Origin: Vanilla planifolia
Taxonomy: Eukaryota > Streptophyta > Magnoliopsida > Asparagales > Orchidaceae
Assembly: GCA_023846275.1 (NCBI GenBank)
Contig: CM043872.1
Span: forward strand, 26,402,670 to 26,466,669
Direction of reading: 5' to 3'
Length of the DNA: 64,000 nt
Under the pieces are notes generated by a model, which worked only from the letters and a program-made list of their open reading frames with translations, ran no database searches and was not told the origin of the DNA. Both the position numbers and the translations under genes were made by a program. This document shows, in pieces, positions 37,258 to 48,714 of this stretch (its first letter is position 1; each line of letters begins with the position of its first letter).

Positions 37258-37452
37258 ATGTACAACGCCGGGAGGCCGGATCTCTCGGGAGCGCCTCAGC
37301 GGCGACGGAAGAGCGGCGACGCGGAGGCAAGGCGGAAGAGGAGGGTGGCGAGCTACAAGGCGTACACCGTGGAGTCCAAGGTGAAGGCTTCCATCCTCAG
37401 CGGCTTTCGCTGGATCAAGGACAAGTGCTCAACCCTTGTCGGTCGCTGTTGA
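37258..37452 (+). CDS. Short DUF3511-type protein, 64 aa
   Basis: DUF3511 is a plant-specific family of small basic proteins without an assigned function. The sequence begins MYNAGRPDLSGAP, has a basic run (QRRRKSGDAEARRKRR), then the family signature RVASYKAYTVESKVKAS and FRWIKDKCS. There is no intron and no transmembrane segment. It is strongly GC-rich against AT-rich surroundings, so real coding sequence is likely. The C-terminus STLVGRC is shorter than the usual ending, and the whole is at the short end for the family. Start: the only ATG in frame just before the conserved region, preceded by a CT-rich leader. Confidence 0.85.
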   Translation: MYNAGRPDLSGAPQRRRKSGDAEARRKRRVASYKAYTVESKVKASILSGFRWIKDKCSTLVGRC

Positions 37453-38087
37453 CCGCCGCCGGATCCAGCCTTCTGATCTTTTTGATTCGTGTGATTTGGG
37501 GGATTTTAGGGTTTCGGTATCGAGTGATTTGTTCTGCATGAAGGTGCATGTCTTGAATCTTCTTCCTGGCTGAATGAGATGTGAAAGATGCGATGGTTTG
37601 TTTCGATTGCTTGGATTTGTTGCAATTAAAAGCTTGATGGTATACCTGGAATTTGGATGAAGCGTGGATTAAGGAAGGAGTGATTCCGCGTTTAAATTCT
37701 AGCTATTTGATTGTTTTAATCGATTGCTGCTTCTTTCTCGGAAAAGATTCGCGTTTTCATGAGACCAACTCGTTTTCTTGAAGCTGTTGCATTATGGAGC
37801 GCATAAACGTAAACTCGTCGGAATTAAACCAAGGAATTAAAAAATAATAGATTTCTGAATTTCGTTTTAATTTTTTCTATTTTATTTTTCGTATATATTT
37901 TTTTAATAAAACTTAGCTTTCACGAATGCTATATTCTTTTTTCTTTCTAGTTTTTTAAATGATTTATATTATTAAAGTATCACCATTAATAAAACCAAGG
38001 CACCCCATTATTTATAAAATTGTATTGTTCTTTTTTTAAAAAATGATGTCATACTTTATATTCTATTTTGACTTGTCTATCAGGAAA

Positions 38088-38423
38088 GGTTCTTTGTACG
38101 GTGACGCTTCTTCCATTAACGAGTGGATGTCTCCAGCTTCCAAAGATCCTACTCAAGGGAAGTGTCAAGTTCCGCTTGACAATGCAGCTACGAAGGCGGT
38201 CGAACAGGAGCGACACCTGCAGAAAACAGAGGATTCCTCTGCTTCTTGTGAAGAAATGGCGGAAGGCAACAAGATTATGCAGCAGCCAGTGGATTTTCCT
38301 CCTCTATCGAATCTCAAGGTCAAGACCAGGAAACACAAAAACAAAGGTGGGACGAAGCCTGTCTCTCCTCCATGTACGCGGAGTGCGGCGGGCTTGAAAC
38401 CGCCTCTCCAATTAAATGATTAA
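38088..38423 (+). pseudogene. LINE ORF1, C-terminal part
   Basis: Open frame ending LKPPLQLND with TAA at 38421-38423, overlapping the ORF2 ATG (38416) by 8 bases. It carries FPPLSNLKVKTRKHKNKGG, a basic stretch typical of ORF1 tails, but the N-terminal part with the RNA-binding domain is absent. The frame reaches an ATG at 38043 only by running into flanking DNA, so that start is not genuine. Confidence 0.7.
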
Positions 38424-41400
38424 TCTCCTTTCGTGGAACGCCCGTGGAGTTGGGAACAACGCAACTCGCGGGAGACTCCGACAGCTCATCCGCTCCAAGT
38501 CCATTGACCTCCTCGTCTTGATCGAACCCATGATTGGGGGAGATCGTATTTCCAAGCTCTGCTCCGAGGTGGGTTTGGCGGACGGGTGGTCGTCTCAAAC
38601 TGGGAAGTTTTGGCTTCTGTGGTCACATCGCTGTCAGGTTACTCTTCTTCGGTCTACCGATCAAGCTGCAACGGCGCAGGTCTCACTGCCGGGGAGGCCC
38701 TCTATCTTTCTCACGGCGGTTTATGGGAAGCATTCCCGTAGCCTGCGGCAGAGCCTGTGGCATTTTCTCTCGGAGGAGGGCAGAGTAGTTGGTGATGAGC
38801 CGTGGTGTGTGTGTGGGGATTTCAACGTCACCATGCGTGCCTCGGACCAATGCGAGGCGGTGAAGTTCCGTAGTAATGAGGCAGGGGACTTCGAAGCGGC
38901 AATCTCGGAGGCCAACCTGCTCCCCCCTGTTACAACCGGCGGACCATTTACGTGGCAGGGGAAGCGGCAGGGCAGCATTTTGCTTAAGCGCCTGGATTAC
39001 TTCTTTTGCAATTCGCGGTGGATGGATTTGTTCAGGGATTGCTGGATCGAGATCCTGGCCCGCACGGCTTCGGATCATGCTCCAATTCTATTTCAGCCGG
39101 GAATGAAGCGGAAACGGAGGCCGAAGCCTTTTCGGTTCCTCAACACATGGCTTAAACAGGAGGGGTTCTTTGATGTTGTGAGGACCTCCTGGTCCTCCCC
39201 CATTGCGGCGACCGGAATGTTCAAACTGGTGGGGAAATTGGCTAGAGCTAAAGTGGTGATTAAGGAGTGGAATCGTCGGGTATTCGGCAATCTGTTCAAT
39301 AATAAGAAGCTTGCGGAGCGGGCGGTGGAGGATGCGGAAAAGCAATTAGCAACAAATCCCTCTGTGGAGGCTAGTGGTCAGCTGGACTTGGCAAATAAAA
39401 AGCTGCTCCTCATGCTGCAGAATGAAGAGGACTTTTGGCGGCAGAAGGCGGGGGTGAGGTGGTTAAGGGAGGGAGATGCTAATACCAAATTCTTTCATGC
39501 TTCGGTTCAAAGGAAGCGACACATTCTGGGAATTCATAAACTTCTCCGTTCGGATGGTGCGTGGGCGGAGGGGGAGGTGGAATTGTCTCAATTCCTCCCG
39601 TCATACTTTCAGGAGCATTTTTCGGGTCTGCCCAACTGCATGGCGGCAGCGGACACTTGCCTCCAATCCATGCCGAAGACGGTGTCAGCTGCAACCAGCA
39701 AGGTATTAACCCGGCACACGGACGCGGCGGAACTCTCCGAAATCATATTGTCCATGGCTGCTTCCAGTGCGCCTGGTCCGGATGGTTTTACAGTGGATTT
39801 CTTCAAACACTTTTGGTCGGTGCTTGCAGATGACGTGGTGGAGGCAGCGAACGATTTTCTCTCGGGTACAAGAATCCCGGCGGCAGTTGGCGCGGCTTGG
39901 CTGTGCCTCGTCCCCAAATCGACGGCGATTGCTACGCCGAATGACTTCCGTCCGATTGCCCTATGCAATGTATGTGCTAAGATCTTTTCCAAACTTATTG
40001 CAGTCCGCCTGGCACCCTACCTTCCCTCGCTCATTGCTGAGGAACAATCGGCAGCTGTTAGGGGTCGCTGCATCACCGATAATATTCTCTTGATGGAGGA
40101 AATGCTCACACGGTTGAACTTGCGCCGTCGTCATCTGAATGTTATTCTGAAATTAGACCTTAAATCGGCCTTTGATAAAGTGAGTTGGTCTTTCATTAAA
40201 GCGGTGTTGGCTGCGATGGGATTTTCGGAGGATTTCTGCTTGATAGTCTCCAACATTTTAGAGGCTACGCGGCTTTCGGTTTTACTCAATGGGCAGCCTG
40301 ATGGCTTCTTCTCTCCGACATGCGGTGTGCGGCAGGGAGACCCCTTGTCTCTAGCCCTGTTCGCAATTGTCATTAACGCTTTCAGTCAAAGCCTAAAAGA
40401 TGGGTTCCGCTCCGGTCGAATTGAGGGTTTTTCCATGCCTCGGCACTGTCATCAGGTGACCCATCTTGCGTACGCAGATGACATTGTTATTTTCACTACA
40501 ACTAGGAAAGGGTCCCTTCGGCAGCTGTCGGGCTGCATTGACTCCTTCCTGGCAGCTTCCGGGTTGTCTCTGAACCAGCAGAAATCCTCCGCCATCCATG
40601 CCAAGTCTGCTCAGCGGGCGGACAGGGCGCGTGTTAAGAGAATCCTGGGTTTTGGCTCGGCAAGACTCCCTCTGTTATACCTGGGCTGCTGGCTGGACTG
40701 TGGCAGGTCTCGGGGACGGCTCTTCCTCCCGCTGATTGACAGGATTAAGGCTCGCATTACGGCTTGGCAGCACAATTTCCTCTCTTTGGGTGGGAAGAAA
40801 GTCCTAATAAACAGTGTTCTAAGCTCCATGTCGGGTTTTATTGCGGCGGCACTGTCTCCGCCCAGAAAGTCGGTGGCGGCCATTCATAGTGCTCTTGCAC
40901 GGTTCTTCTGGGGGAAATCGAACGCCTCGGACAGGCATCACTGGGTGGCGTGGCACAAGGTGGCGAGACCGGTGGCCGGACATGGTCTTGGATTGATTAA
41001 TTTCGGTGTTCAAATCCTGGCGTACTCCGCCAAGCTGTGGTGGCGGCTCCTCCACTGCTCTAATCCCTGGACCAAATATGTTTGCCAAGCGTATCTTACC
41101 CGGCGTAATCCCTTTCTGCTGCAGGGTTGCATCTCGCCGGGCTGGCGGAGACTGGTGAAGTTTAGGGTTTGGCTTATCCACGAGCTGGAGGTTCGGGGTG
41201 AAGGTCCTGGACGGGCTTGGGCAGATTCGTTCGTGGACGGTTCGTCCGGACCATCTGGTTCGGAATTGGACCGGGTCCTGGCTCGCTTTCCGTATAGCTT
41301 GGACCTGGTTGAGGATTTCCATGTGCTGCAGGTTTGGTTAAGGAGGTGTTTGGATTCCGCGGGTCATTTGTCCTTCGCCACTGCTTACGACACTCTTTGC

Positions 41401-41934
41401 GGCTTGTCGCTTCCGGAGGTGCATCAACAGCATGACAACACACTGGTGTGGCACCCAAGGATTCCGGAAAAAATCTCTATTTTTATGTGACGACTGTTTA
41501 ATAATGCACTTCCGTTGCCTGCAAATCTTCAGAAGATTCATATCTCGCTTGCCTCTAAGTGCCCGTTCTGTCCAGAATGGGACACGTTGGATCATATCTT
41601 TTGGCAATGCCCCATCATCAACCCTACCTGGAAGTGGTTTTGTCGGCTCCTGGGGGTTCCCTACCAGTCCAATCTCTTCGATCAAATCCAGTGCTGGTGG
41701 TCTCATAAAGCCTCCATAAATTCTCTCGCCTTCTCAATTCCAGGAATAGTATGCTGGTCAGCCTGGAAAGCTAGGAATGCGGCTCTCTACTCAGATCGGC
41801 TCACTACGCCGGGTAAATTGCAGTGGGAAACTCAACACTTCTTAGCTTCTTTGTCTGCTTCAATTCCAAGAAACTGCTTGTTACTGAAAGCCTCCATCTT
41901 CGGACGCTGGGTCTTCTGTAATCACTCTTATTAA
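38416..41934 (+). pseudogene. LINE ORF2: endonuclease-reverse transcriptase with one internal stop
   Basis: An apurinic-type endonuclease and reverse transcriptase that in intact copies nicks target DNA and copies the element's RNA. Seen: 1173 codons in one frame, closed once by TGA at 41488-41490 (codon 1025). Endonuclease: SWNARG, CGDFNV (Asp135, Asn137), RLDYFF, SDHAP (219-223). Reverse transcriptase: FRPIALCN, KLDLKSAFDKVSW (Asp581), GVRQGDPLS, YADD (686-689), LPLLYLGC. After the stop the same frame continues with RLFNNALP and a zinc-binding CPFC...H....C, ending at TAA 41932-41934. Family members have FxWR where the stop sits, so Trp (TGG) to TGA is the simplest reading. No RNase H domain follows the WSAWKARNAA motif. 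Confidence 0.92.
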
Positions 41935-41990
41935 CAATAAAATTATTAAAATATAATATTAAAATATTAAAATATTTTTTATGAGATTAA

Positions 41991-44380
41991 AATACAAAAC
42001 AAATGCAACATGACTAAAATAAATAACACCTCAGCACTAGAGCTATTACATGACAAAATCATTAATAAACAATAAAATGATTTTGTTTTTTTTTATGTGA
42101 TGTTATTTTTATTTTATCTTTTTATCTTAAAAATATGTTAAGTCATTTTTGTTAACATTTAACGTATTACTTAGTAATCATCTCTTATCCTCCTCTTTAA
42201 ACATAACAGAATCTTTGATTTTTGTTTGGCTTATCATTAAATCGTATTATTAGAGTTAAGGCCATTATATCATTATGTTATGTCCCAAAGTTTAATTTAT
42301 CATTCACTTTTATTGTCCTATATTGGTTTGATGGGTTTGCTTTTTAAAATAGTATATTTATCTTAAAACTAAATCTTATATATATATATATAACTAAAAA
42401 ATTATTTTTCTTTAAACTTATTTTTTATGTATATTACATCTAGAAACTTATTTGGAGACATAACTTGTCATAAAAATCATATCATTAGTGCATCAATCTA
42501 TTATTATTGTTTTTCCTTTATTAGTCAATGGAATCAAAAGATAGAAATGTAACATATGAGGTAGTGAAAAGTTTTTCAAAAACATATTTTTCAAACTTTG
42601 AGATCGGGCCTAATTCCATATGCTCTTAAAAAATCCTCATACTCAAATGATATTTTGATAAGCATATCTATTATTACTTCTTTTAACTCCTTCTCACTGA
42701 TCAATTTAAATGCTATGTTGAACATTAAGAATATCAACTTCACCACATATGAATTATACTAATTGCATCACCATATAAACCAATCATAAGCATAATATGT
42801 TAATCACACAAATGAAGCCTATGTAACTTTACATATAGCTCTACGTTATGGGTACATAATTTTTTATAATGTGCATTATAAAATAGAGGCTTTGATTGAT
42901 TAAAATTTGAAATGTTAATGATTTCATATGAAACAAATAATCAAAATGTTGTAATGCACATTTCAAGTAAAAACTTGTTTATTCTTTTCTTTTTATCTTC
43001 TTTATGCATTTGTTTATTTTGTTTTCTCTTTTTATCTTTTTTGGCATTAGTTTAAAGCAAGACTTACTCATAATTATTGAGAATGTTTAGAAATGATTAT
43101 TTTAACTTAAATAGCCCATATTGAATGGGTCATTTGGCTCTTCTTCAAAATCTTTATTCCAAATTACTAACATCTACTTTGGACATCTTTTGAACTTTTC
43201 TCTTCCTTCAAAAAAGCCTTTTTCTTTTAGCTATTTATCCCTCTTTTCTCTTTTCATATGTTGAGTAATGATCTTCTCCAAATATACGAAATATGCTCCA
43301 AGCTCTCAGTGTTATAATACATGTGAGTTTTTCTTTCCAAAACGCTTGTAAACACTACTTTTTTATATTTTCTTCACTTTATCACACTTGGAGTAAACTA
43401 AATATGGGTGTGTAATGACAGTTGACCTCTTTTTTATTTTATTTTATTTTTTCAAAATTTCTAATTCGGGTTTAAATCTCCCATGGCACATCTGTTCCTC
43501 CACACATGAAACTTAATAAGCGCATTGTAGTGCACACTCTGGTATGCCTGTAGTGAATCTTCATATAAAATTCTACTCATGGCCCTACTGTTTTGTGCTG
43601 CACGTCGATTTTCATCATTTTCTCTCCTCCTTTGATTTATTTCATCTATTCTAGATTCAATGATCTTGAAAGTGATCTTCTTATCATGCATCCCTTCTTT
43701 TTAAGATTTGAATCTTATTGAATATTCTTTGTTGAACCAATTTTTTAATAAATCTAGTTCTATTATCTTATTTAAGAGGATGACACTTTCATTAGTCCTA
43801 TCAAGTGTTTTTTTTTGTTTTTATTCTCAATACTTATTTTTGGTGAAAGTGTTCACTAATATTTTCACTTGATCAGCATCAACAATGTTTTTTATCAATG
43901 CATATTTGTCACATGTTAAAAGGAAGTATTGTTCGTCCTTCATTAACTGATATCATCATGCTCATAGGTAGTAGATGATATCCTAATCCCACAAATAGGA
44001 ATTCCTTAGTATAATCTCACATAACTCTAAAAGCACTACTTCATAGATGATCTTATCAACGTAGTCTTTAGTGATAACAAACTGTATTATTACATTATTT
44101 TTTAACTCTCTCTTTAAAGTCTTTATGAAACTATTCCAAAAAAAGGGCTTAGATGTAATGTAATACCTACCTTTAGTATTTGCACAATATTTTCTAATAT
44201 TAAGGTTGTTTTGCTTCTAATGTTGACACAAGTGCTAATAAGTTATTTCTTCATTTATATTCTAATAATGAAGAGTTATTTTTTTCTTCATACAATTTCT
44301 CTCTTTGACTCACCATAAGCAACAAAATTTTATTTACTTGTTCAAGTACCTTTTTTAGATGCCATTATAATAAGTACTTT
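41991..44380. other. No supported gene; AT-rich
   Basis: No convincing coding region. The 76-codon minus-strand frame at 43461-43691 (rich in R, E, N) could be a retroelement fragment linked to the gag relic next to it, but I cannot assign it. Confidence 0.5.
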
Positions 44381-44399
44381 GTTCTTCTTGAATTTTTTT

Positions 44400-45290
44400 A
44401 AAAAAGTTATGGATACAATTTCCAATATTTTTCTCATACGTGACATGCATTCTTACATCGATCACAATGCTTCTAATTTTTGTTATTAGTTGTTGCTTTA
44501 CTGGATAATCTCTTTCTTTTATCACTAATTTCCAGACTCATGTTAAGACTTGTATTTTGTAATTATTTTTTTCTCTTTGCATTCATTATTCTTCTCAATA
44601 GCCATGCGAATATACTGGCTTGCTTAAAAAATTGAATAGGAAAATGGATAATTCAGTAACAATAAGATAAAAGGAAAATGGATAATTCAGTAACAATAGT
44701 TGTGGCCATAATAAACATTGTTAGATAATATATTTCTTTTATCACCAATTTTTAGAGTCATGTTAAGACCTTGTATTTTGTAATTATTTTGTCTATTTGC
44801 ATTCATTATTCTTCTCGATAGTAATGCGAATTTATTGGCTTGCTTAAAAAATTGAATAGAAAAATCTATAACATATTTTGATAATATATGCATCTCTTCA
44901 ATAAGTATTTCAAAAGTCTTGACTTGTAATTAAAATTCTGTGATATATTCTTACACCGTTTGTTATTATCAATGTCATAGATTATGTCATTTTCTCTATA
45001 TTTTCTTTATATAACCTATAGGAAAAATTTATTTCCAAATTAATTATTTAAATTAGCTCTATACCACTTTGTAATTGTGTAAATAAGAAGTAGAAGAAGA
45101 AGATATTTTTTAGTTAAGTATTCTATCAAGCTAATGCATGACTTATCATTTTCAATAGAACACATGCCACTTTGTCTAATAATGTATAATTGTGTAGAGA
45201 GAAATATATTTCTAATTTTTTCAAATAAGAATCTAATTTCTTTGCATCTATTATATCATCATATATTAGTAAATCAAGTATAACATCAAC
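44400..45290 (-). mobile_element. Retrotransposon gag relic, minus strand (probably Ty3/gypsy)
   Basis: The minus strand from about 45290 reads AKKLDSYLKKLEIYFSLHNY and then LLDKVACVLLKMISHAL, in the manner of a gypsy Gag core (W..KLE.YF..HNY...KV..A...L.G.A). A YPIGY...W-like part comes next. Near 44.42-44.49 kb is a broken zinc knuckle (HCDRCKNACHV, then YWKLYP, where C-x2-C-x3/4-H-x4-C with CWKLHP is usual). Stops and frameshifts are frequent. A local duplication lies between the two domains. Confidence 0.5.
44503..44859 (+). repeat. Direct duplication of about 137 bp inside the gag relic
   Basis: Copies at 44503-44639 and 44724-44859 share TTTCTTTTATCAC, CATGTTAAGAC, CTTGTATTTTGTAATTATTT, TGCATTCATTATTCTTCTC and TTGCTTAAAAAATTGAATAG. 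In between, GGAAAATGGATAATTCAGTA plus ACAATA occurs twice (about 44638-44663 and 44672-44697). Confidence 0.85.
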
Positions 45291-45299
45291 ATTGAATGA

Positions 45300-46644
45300 A
45301 TACTATTGATTCTCATGCACAAGAAAGTAAGATTGCTATTATTTTTATCTTTGTCTCTAATTATTTTTAGAATATTACTTGATATATAATTCCTTTTATT
45401 AAGAGAATTTTTTTTAGTAAGCTGTCCTTTGAATCCATAATAGGAAGATATTATTTTAGTATTATCTTTATTAATACTTACATATATTAGGTTAATTGAG
45501 CTGCATGTATCTCTAATATTGATGATGAAATAGTATATGAAGTCATTTCGATTGAAACCTCTTCAATCTCCTAATTCTCTTTTATAGCTTACTCTTCAAT
45601 TACTTTCTTTTTTGCACCTATCGTCATGACACAGAAGTGTCTTGTGTTAACTTACAAACATACACTAGCTAATGTTACATTAGTCATTTTTGTTAACCAT
45701 AAGAATCAACTATAATACTTTATTTTTTTATGATTATCTCTATTATTTTTGCTCTATTTATCCAAGCATATTTTTGTTATAAAATATGTCATCATCAACA
45801 TTGATTCCTGTGTAGGCTTTACTCGTTATCGTTAGTCGTTCGTCATCACCTGATCATATGATGCAAATTATCGTCATCACCTGGTTATTCAACATCACTT
45901 GGTCTCTCACAATCACTAGGTTGCCCGATGCTCCCTTGTCACCCAACATTGCTTAACCACTCATCAACCACTTACCTTTCGGTCATGGTCAACCACCATT
46001 ATCTGTCTGATCCACTACTGACATTCTAATCACATCGTTATTGATCATCATGTTGTATGATTGCATAATGTCATTATTTTATATATATATTTTTATAATT
46101 TATATTTAATATGAATAACTCACTTTGAGTTAATATTTTAGAATTTCAAATATTTTTTTTTAATTTTCAAATAATTGAACTTTAAAATTGTCTTTTGTTA
46201 TGCTCACTTGGAGTTAAAATTTTAGAATTCTAAAGATCTCTTTTAGATTATCAAGTAATTTAATTTCAAAATTATCTTTTCCCTTAATTGACTTCTTTTA
46301 TTTCTCATACTTATATATTTCCAGAGTTCTTTTAATTCTCATTTCTCTCATGTATAGTTATTGAACTCTTTTTCATCTATAAATATGAGAGACTCTATTA
46401 TTGCAATGTTGTACTTGGTGAATAAATTTCTATTATTTATGTACTTCTACCTTTGATTGCGAAGAATTTATGCTTAACTCTAGTTGAAGAGATTCCAACT
46501 TCCTCTCTTATCATGAGATATAAGAATCAAATGTGAAAGATCATCCATAAGAAGAGCCGATAATTAAACACATTATTTCTTCCTCAAAGACCCTCAAGAC
46601 TTGACCAACTTTTTACTATCTCAACCAAACCACTAAACTACTAT
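45300..46644. other. No supported gene
   Basis: AT-rich with no supported coding region. At about 45820-46020 a CA/TC-rich stretch repeats short phrases such as CATCACCTG(A/G)T and CATCACTTGGT in imperfect form. Confidence 0.5.
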
Positions 46645-48709
46645 TGTAACAGCCTTACTTTTTTTTATTTTATTTTTGTTGAAAGAGCTCTTTGAGACGA
46701 GTCTAACGGTGTTTAGTTTGTAAATTTTGGAGTTTTAAGGAATAAATTATGAATTTTTAAAGATTTGGATGGATTTGTAATATTGAGGATATCTTTGTAA
46801 TTTTGTAAATGTCGGCATAATTCAATTCATTTTGGTGGAAGGTATATTTGTAATTTTAAAGTTGTTGGCTGCGATGGGTATATATGCAATTTTAGGAATT
46901 TTGGCGTATGTTTATTTCTCCAGACGAAGGATATATGTGCAAATAAGAAATTTGGAATTAGTGATATGCAAAATGTGGTTCACCAACCGAGGGTATATCA
47001 GTTTCGACCGCGGTTATAAAAGAAGAAGCAGGGTGCGTTTGGAAAAGCACTTCTGCAATACCAATTTCGGGGAGGTTGTCGGAGTTGCGAGGGCGAGATT
47101 TCCAACGACTGTTGCCGTGCTCAGCGAGGTTTCGACACGCTACAGTAACGACCGGCGAGGATTTCCGTGAATTCCGCAATGCAACGGTGACTACCGGCAA
47201 AGATTTCCGTAAGGTAAGAAATAATTTCTGTCATCGGGGTTGTGTAAAGCTTTTCGGTGAGCAACGGAGATCGAGATGGCGGAAGCTAAGCTGGATTCAA
47301 CTAATTCAGTGCGTGAAACGGCCGATTCAGCACCGACGAAAGGGTTCAGTTTCGTCGGATATACAGGAGAGAGAGAGAGAGAGAAAAATAATAATAAAAT
47401 AAATATAGCCAAAATAGGTCCAGGCTTTTGGACCGAGTCGCGAGGCTGAATCGGGAGCGTTGAGCGCGGGCGGTCCAGTGCCGACGAAACCCAACAGTTT
47501 ATTTAAGGAATTTTGGGAAATTTAGAAATGCGTTTTGGAAAGCTGTTTGGGAAAAACTTTTAGAAAGCAGAATTTTTAACTGTTTGAGAACAATTTTTAG
47601 AAAACAACTTTTTGCTAATAAGCATATTTTAACTTGATTATGTTTGCACTATGACCTTGTAGGACATAAAAAAGAATAAGAAATGGGTAAGAAATTTGGT
47701 ACAGCAAATCTAGGTAGATAAATTCCTAACCCCGTGATGCAGCACAATATTATATATTTTTACATGTTTTTCTTATTGTTATAGTATTTTGATTATTGCA
47801 TATGTTGTTTATGGGAACAAATAACATGGTATGATAATGAAATAAAAAGGGAGAAACAATACGAAAAGAAAGGTCTTTTGATATGGTATAATTCTTTGGA
47901 ATTATGAGTTGAAATGGTAGTAAAAATGGATTCCCAAAGAACATTATCCTCACCACTAGGCTCAGCATGTGTTGCAGGGTATCGATCTTTGTATCAGATA
48001 TCTGCATAGTGTTATGTGTTATGTGCTATGACTCCATGATGATTTACACCAGGCTTAGCATGTGTTACAGGGTATGGTACCATACCTGCCTGGTGGCACT
48101 AGGCTTAGCATGTGTTGCAGGGTATCGATCTTCAGATTAGATATCTGCCTAGTGTTATGTGCTTGGTTGGATGCCGGCTGGAGGTCATTTATTGATGATG
48201 ATTGAATCCAGAGGATAATGCTTCAAAGGGAATTGGTCCCGATAATAACACACTATATAAGGAATTGACATTCTTTATGGTTTTTATTTGGCATTATCTT
48301 ATATATATGACGTATTGTGTGATTGTAATTTTATGCATATGATTTAAACATATGATTGATCTTCACTGCTCATGGTATTTTGATATCTCTTTTTCATACT
48401 TGGTTAGTTGTTGTGATTTATCTACTAAGATGTGTAAAATCTCATTTAATGCTTACATCACAAGTCATGAAACCACTGCACCAAGAACTAGGAATGATGT
48501 TGTTACAAGAGAGCCCTTTTCATGAGATGTGTGAGAAAGGGGAGAGCTTAGTGTGATTAATGTTTAAAAATGTCTTTATTTATATGGTGTCGATTTTGGA
48601 GTTGGGATTTGTCTGACCGTCGAGTCCCCACCTTAGATTTTGTTCATTGTCCTCATTCTGATGATAACTTTGTTGTATAGTGGTACTTGATGTAGGTGGG
48701 GGCTTGACA
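46645..48709 (+). mobile_element. Solo LTR, 2065 bp, probably Ty3/gypsy
   Basis: Begins TGTAACAGCC and ends GGCTTGACA, an imperfect terminal inverted repeat with the TG...CA ends of LTRs. The 5 bases before (ACTAT, 46640-46644) and after (GCTAT, 48710-48714) match at four of five positions, as expected for an old target-site duplication. No primer-binding site follows the right end and no internal coding region adjoins either end, so recombination between LTRs has removed the rest. The start resembles chromovirus-type LTRs (TGTAACA...). The 112-codon frame at 46832-47170 lies inside and is not a gene. Confidence 0.8.
47954..48154 (+). repeat. Three stem-loop repeats inside the solo LTR
   Basis: Units at 47954-48011, 48047-48095 and 48097-48154 each contain AGGCT(C/T)AGCATGTGTT(G/A)CAGGGTAT. 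Each is bounded by complementary arms. Unit 2 has CACCAGGC/GCCTGGTG, unit 3 CACTAGGC/GCCTAGTG (both perfect 8-bp stems), and unit 1 CACTAGGC/GCATAGTG (one mismatch). Unit 2 also carries a perfect 16-bp palindrome at 48071-48086. Confidence 0.9.
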
Positions 48710-48714
48710 GCTAT

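Larger units (their letters stand above)
38085..41990 (+). mobile_element. Young 5'-truncated LINE (plant L1-type)
   Basis: A GC-rich block in AT-rich DNA with the end of ORF1, an almost full ORF2, and an A/T-rich tail from about 41935 (repeats of TTAAAATA). The 5' edge is set where composition changes (about 38085); the start of ORF1 and the promoter are missing, as usual for incomplete target-primed reverse transcription. I found no clear target-site duplication. It lies between the DUF3511 gene and the solo LTR, in the same orientation as the DUF3511 gene. Confidence 0.9.

Noticed and set aside
38534..41458. Many overlapping frames on both strands within the LINE
   Set aside because: Shadows of ORF2 caused by high GC content.
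38040..42000. Target-site duplication of the young LINE
   Set aside because: No matching pair of 6 to 20 bp could be found around the composition change and the A/T-rich tail; low-complexity flanks make chance matches uninformative.
46832..47170. 112-codon frame with hydrophobic start
   Set aside because: Inside the solo LTR; LTRs do not normally code, and no homology is apparent.
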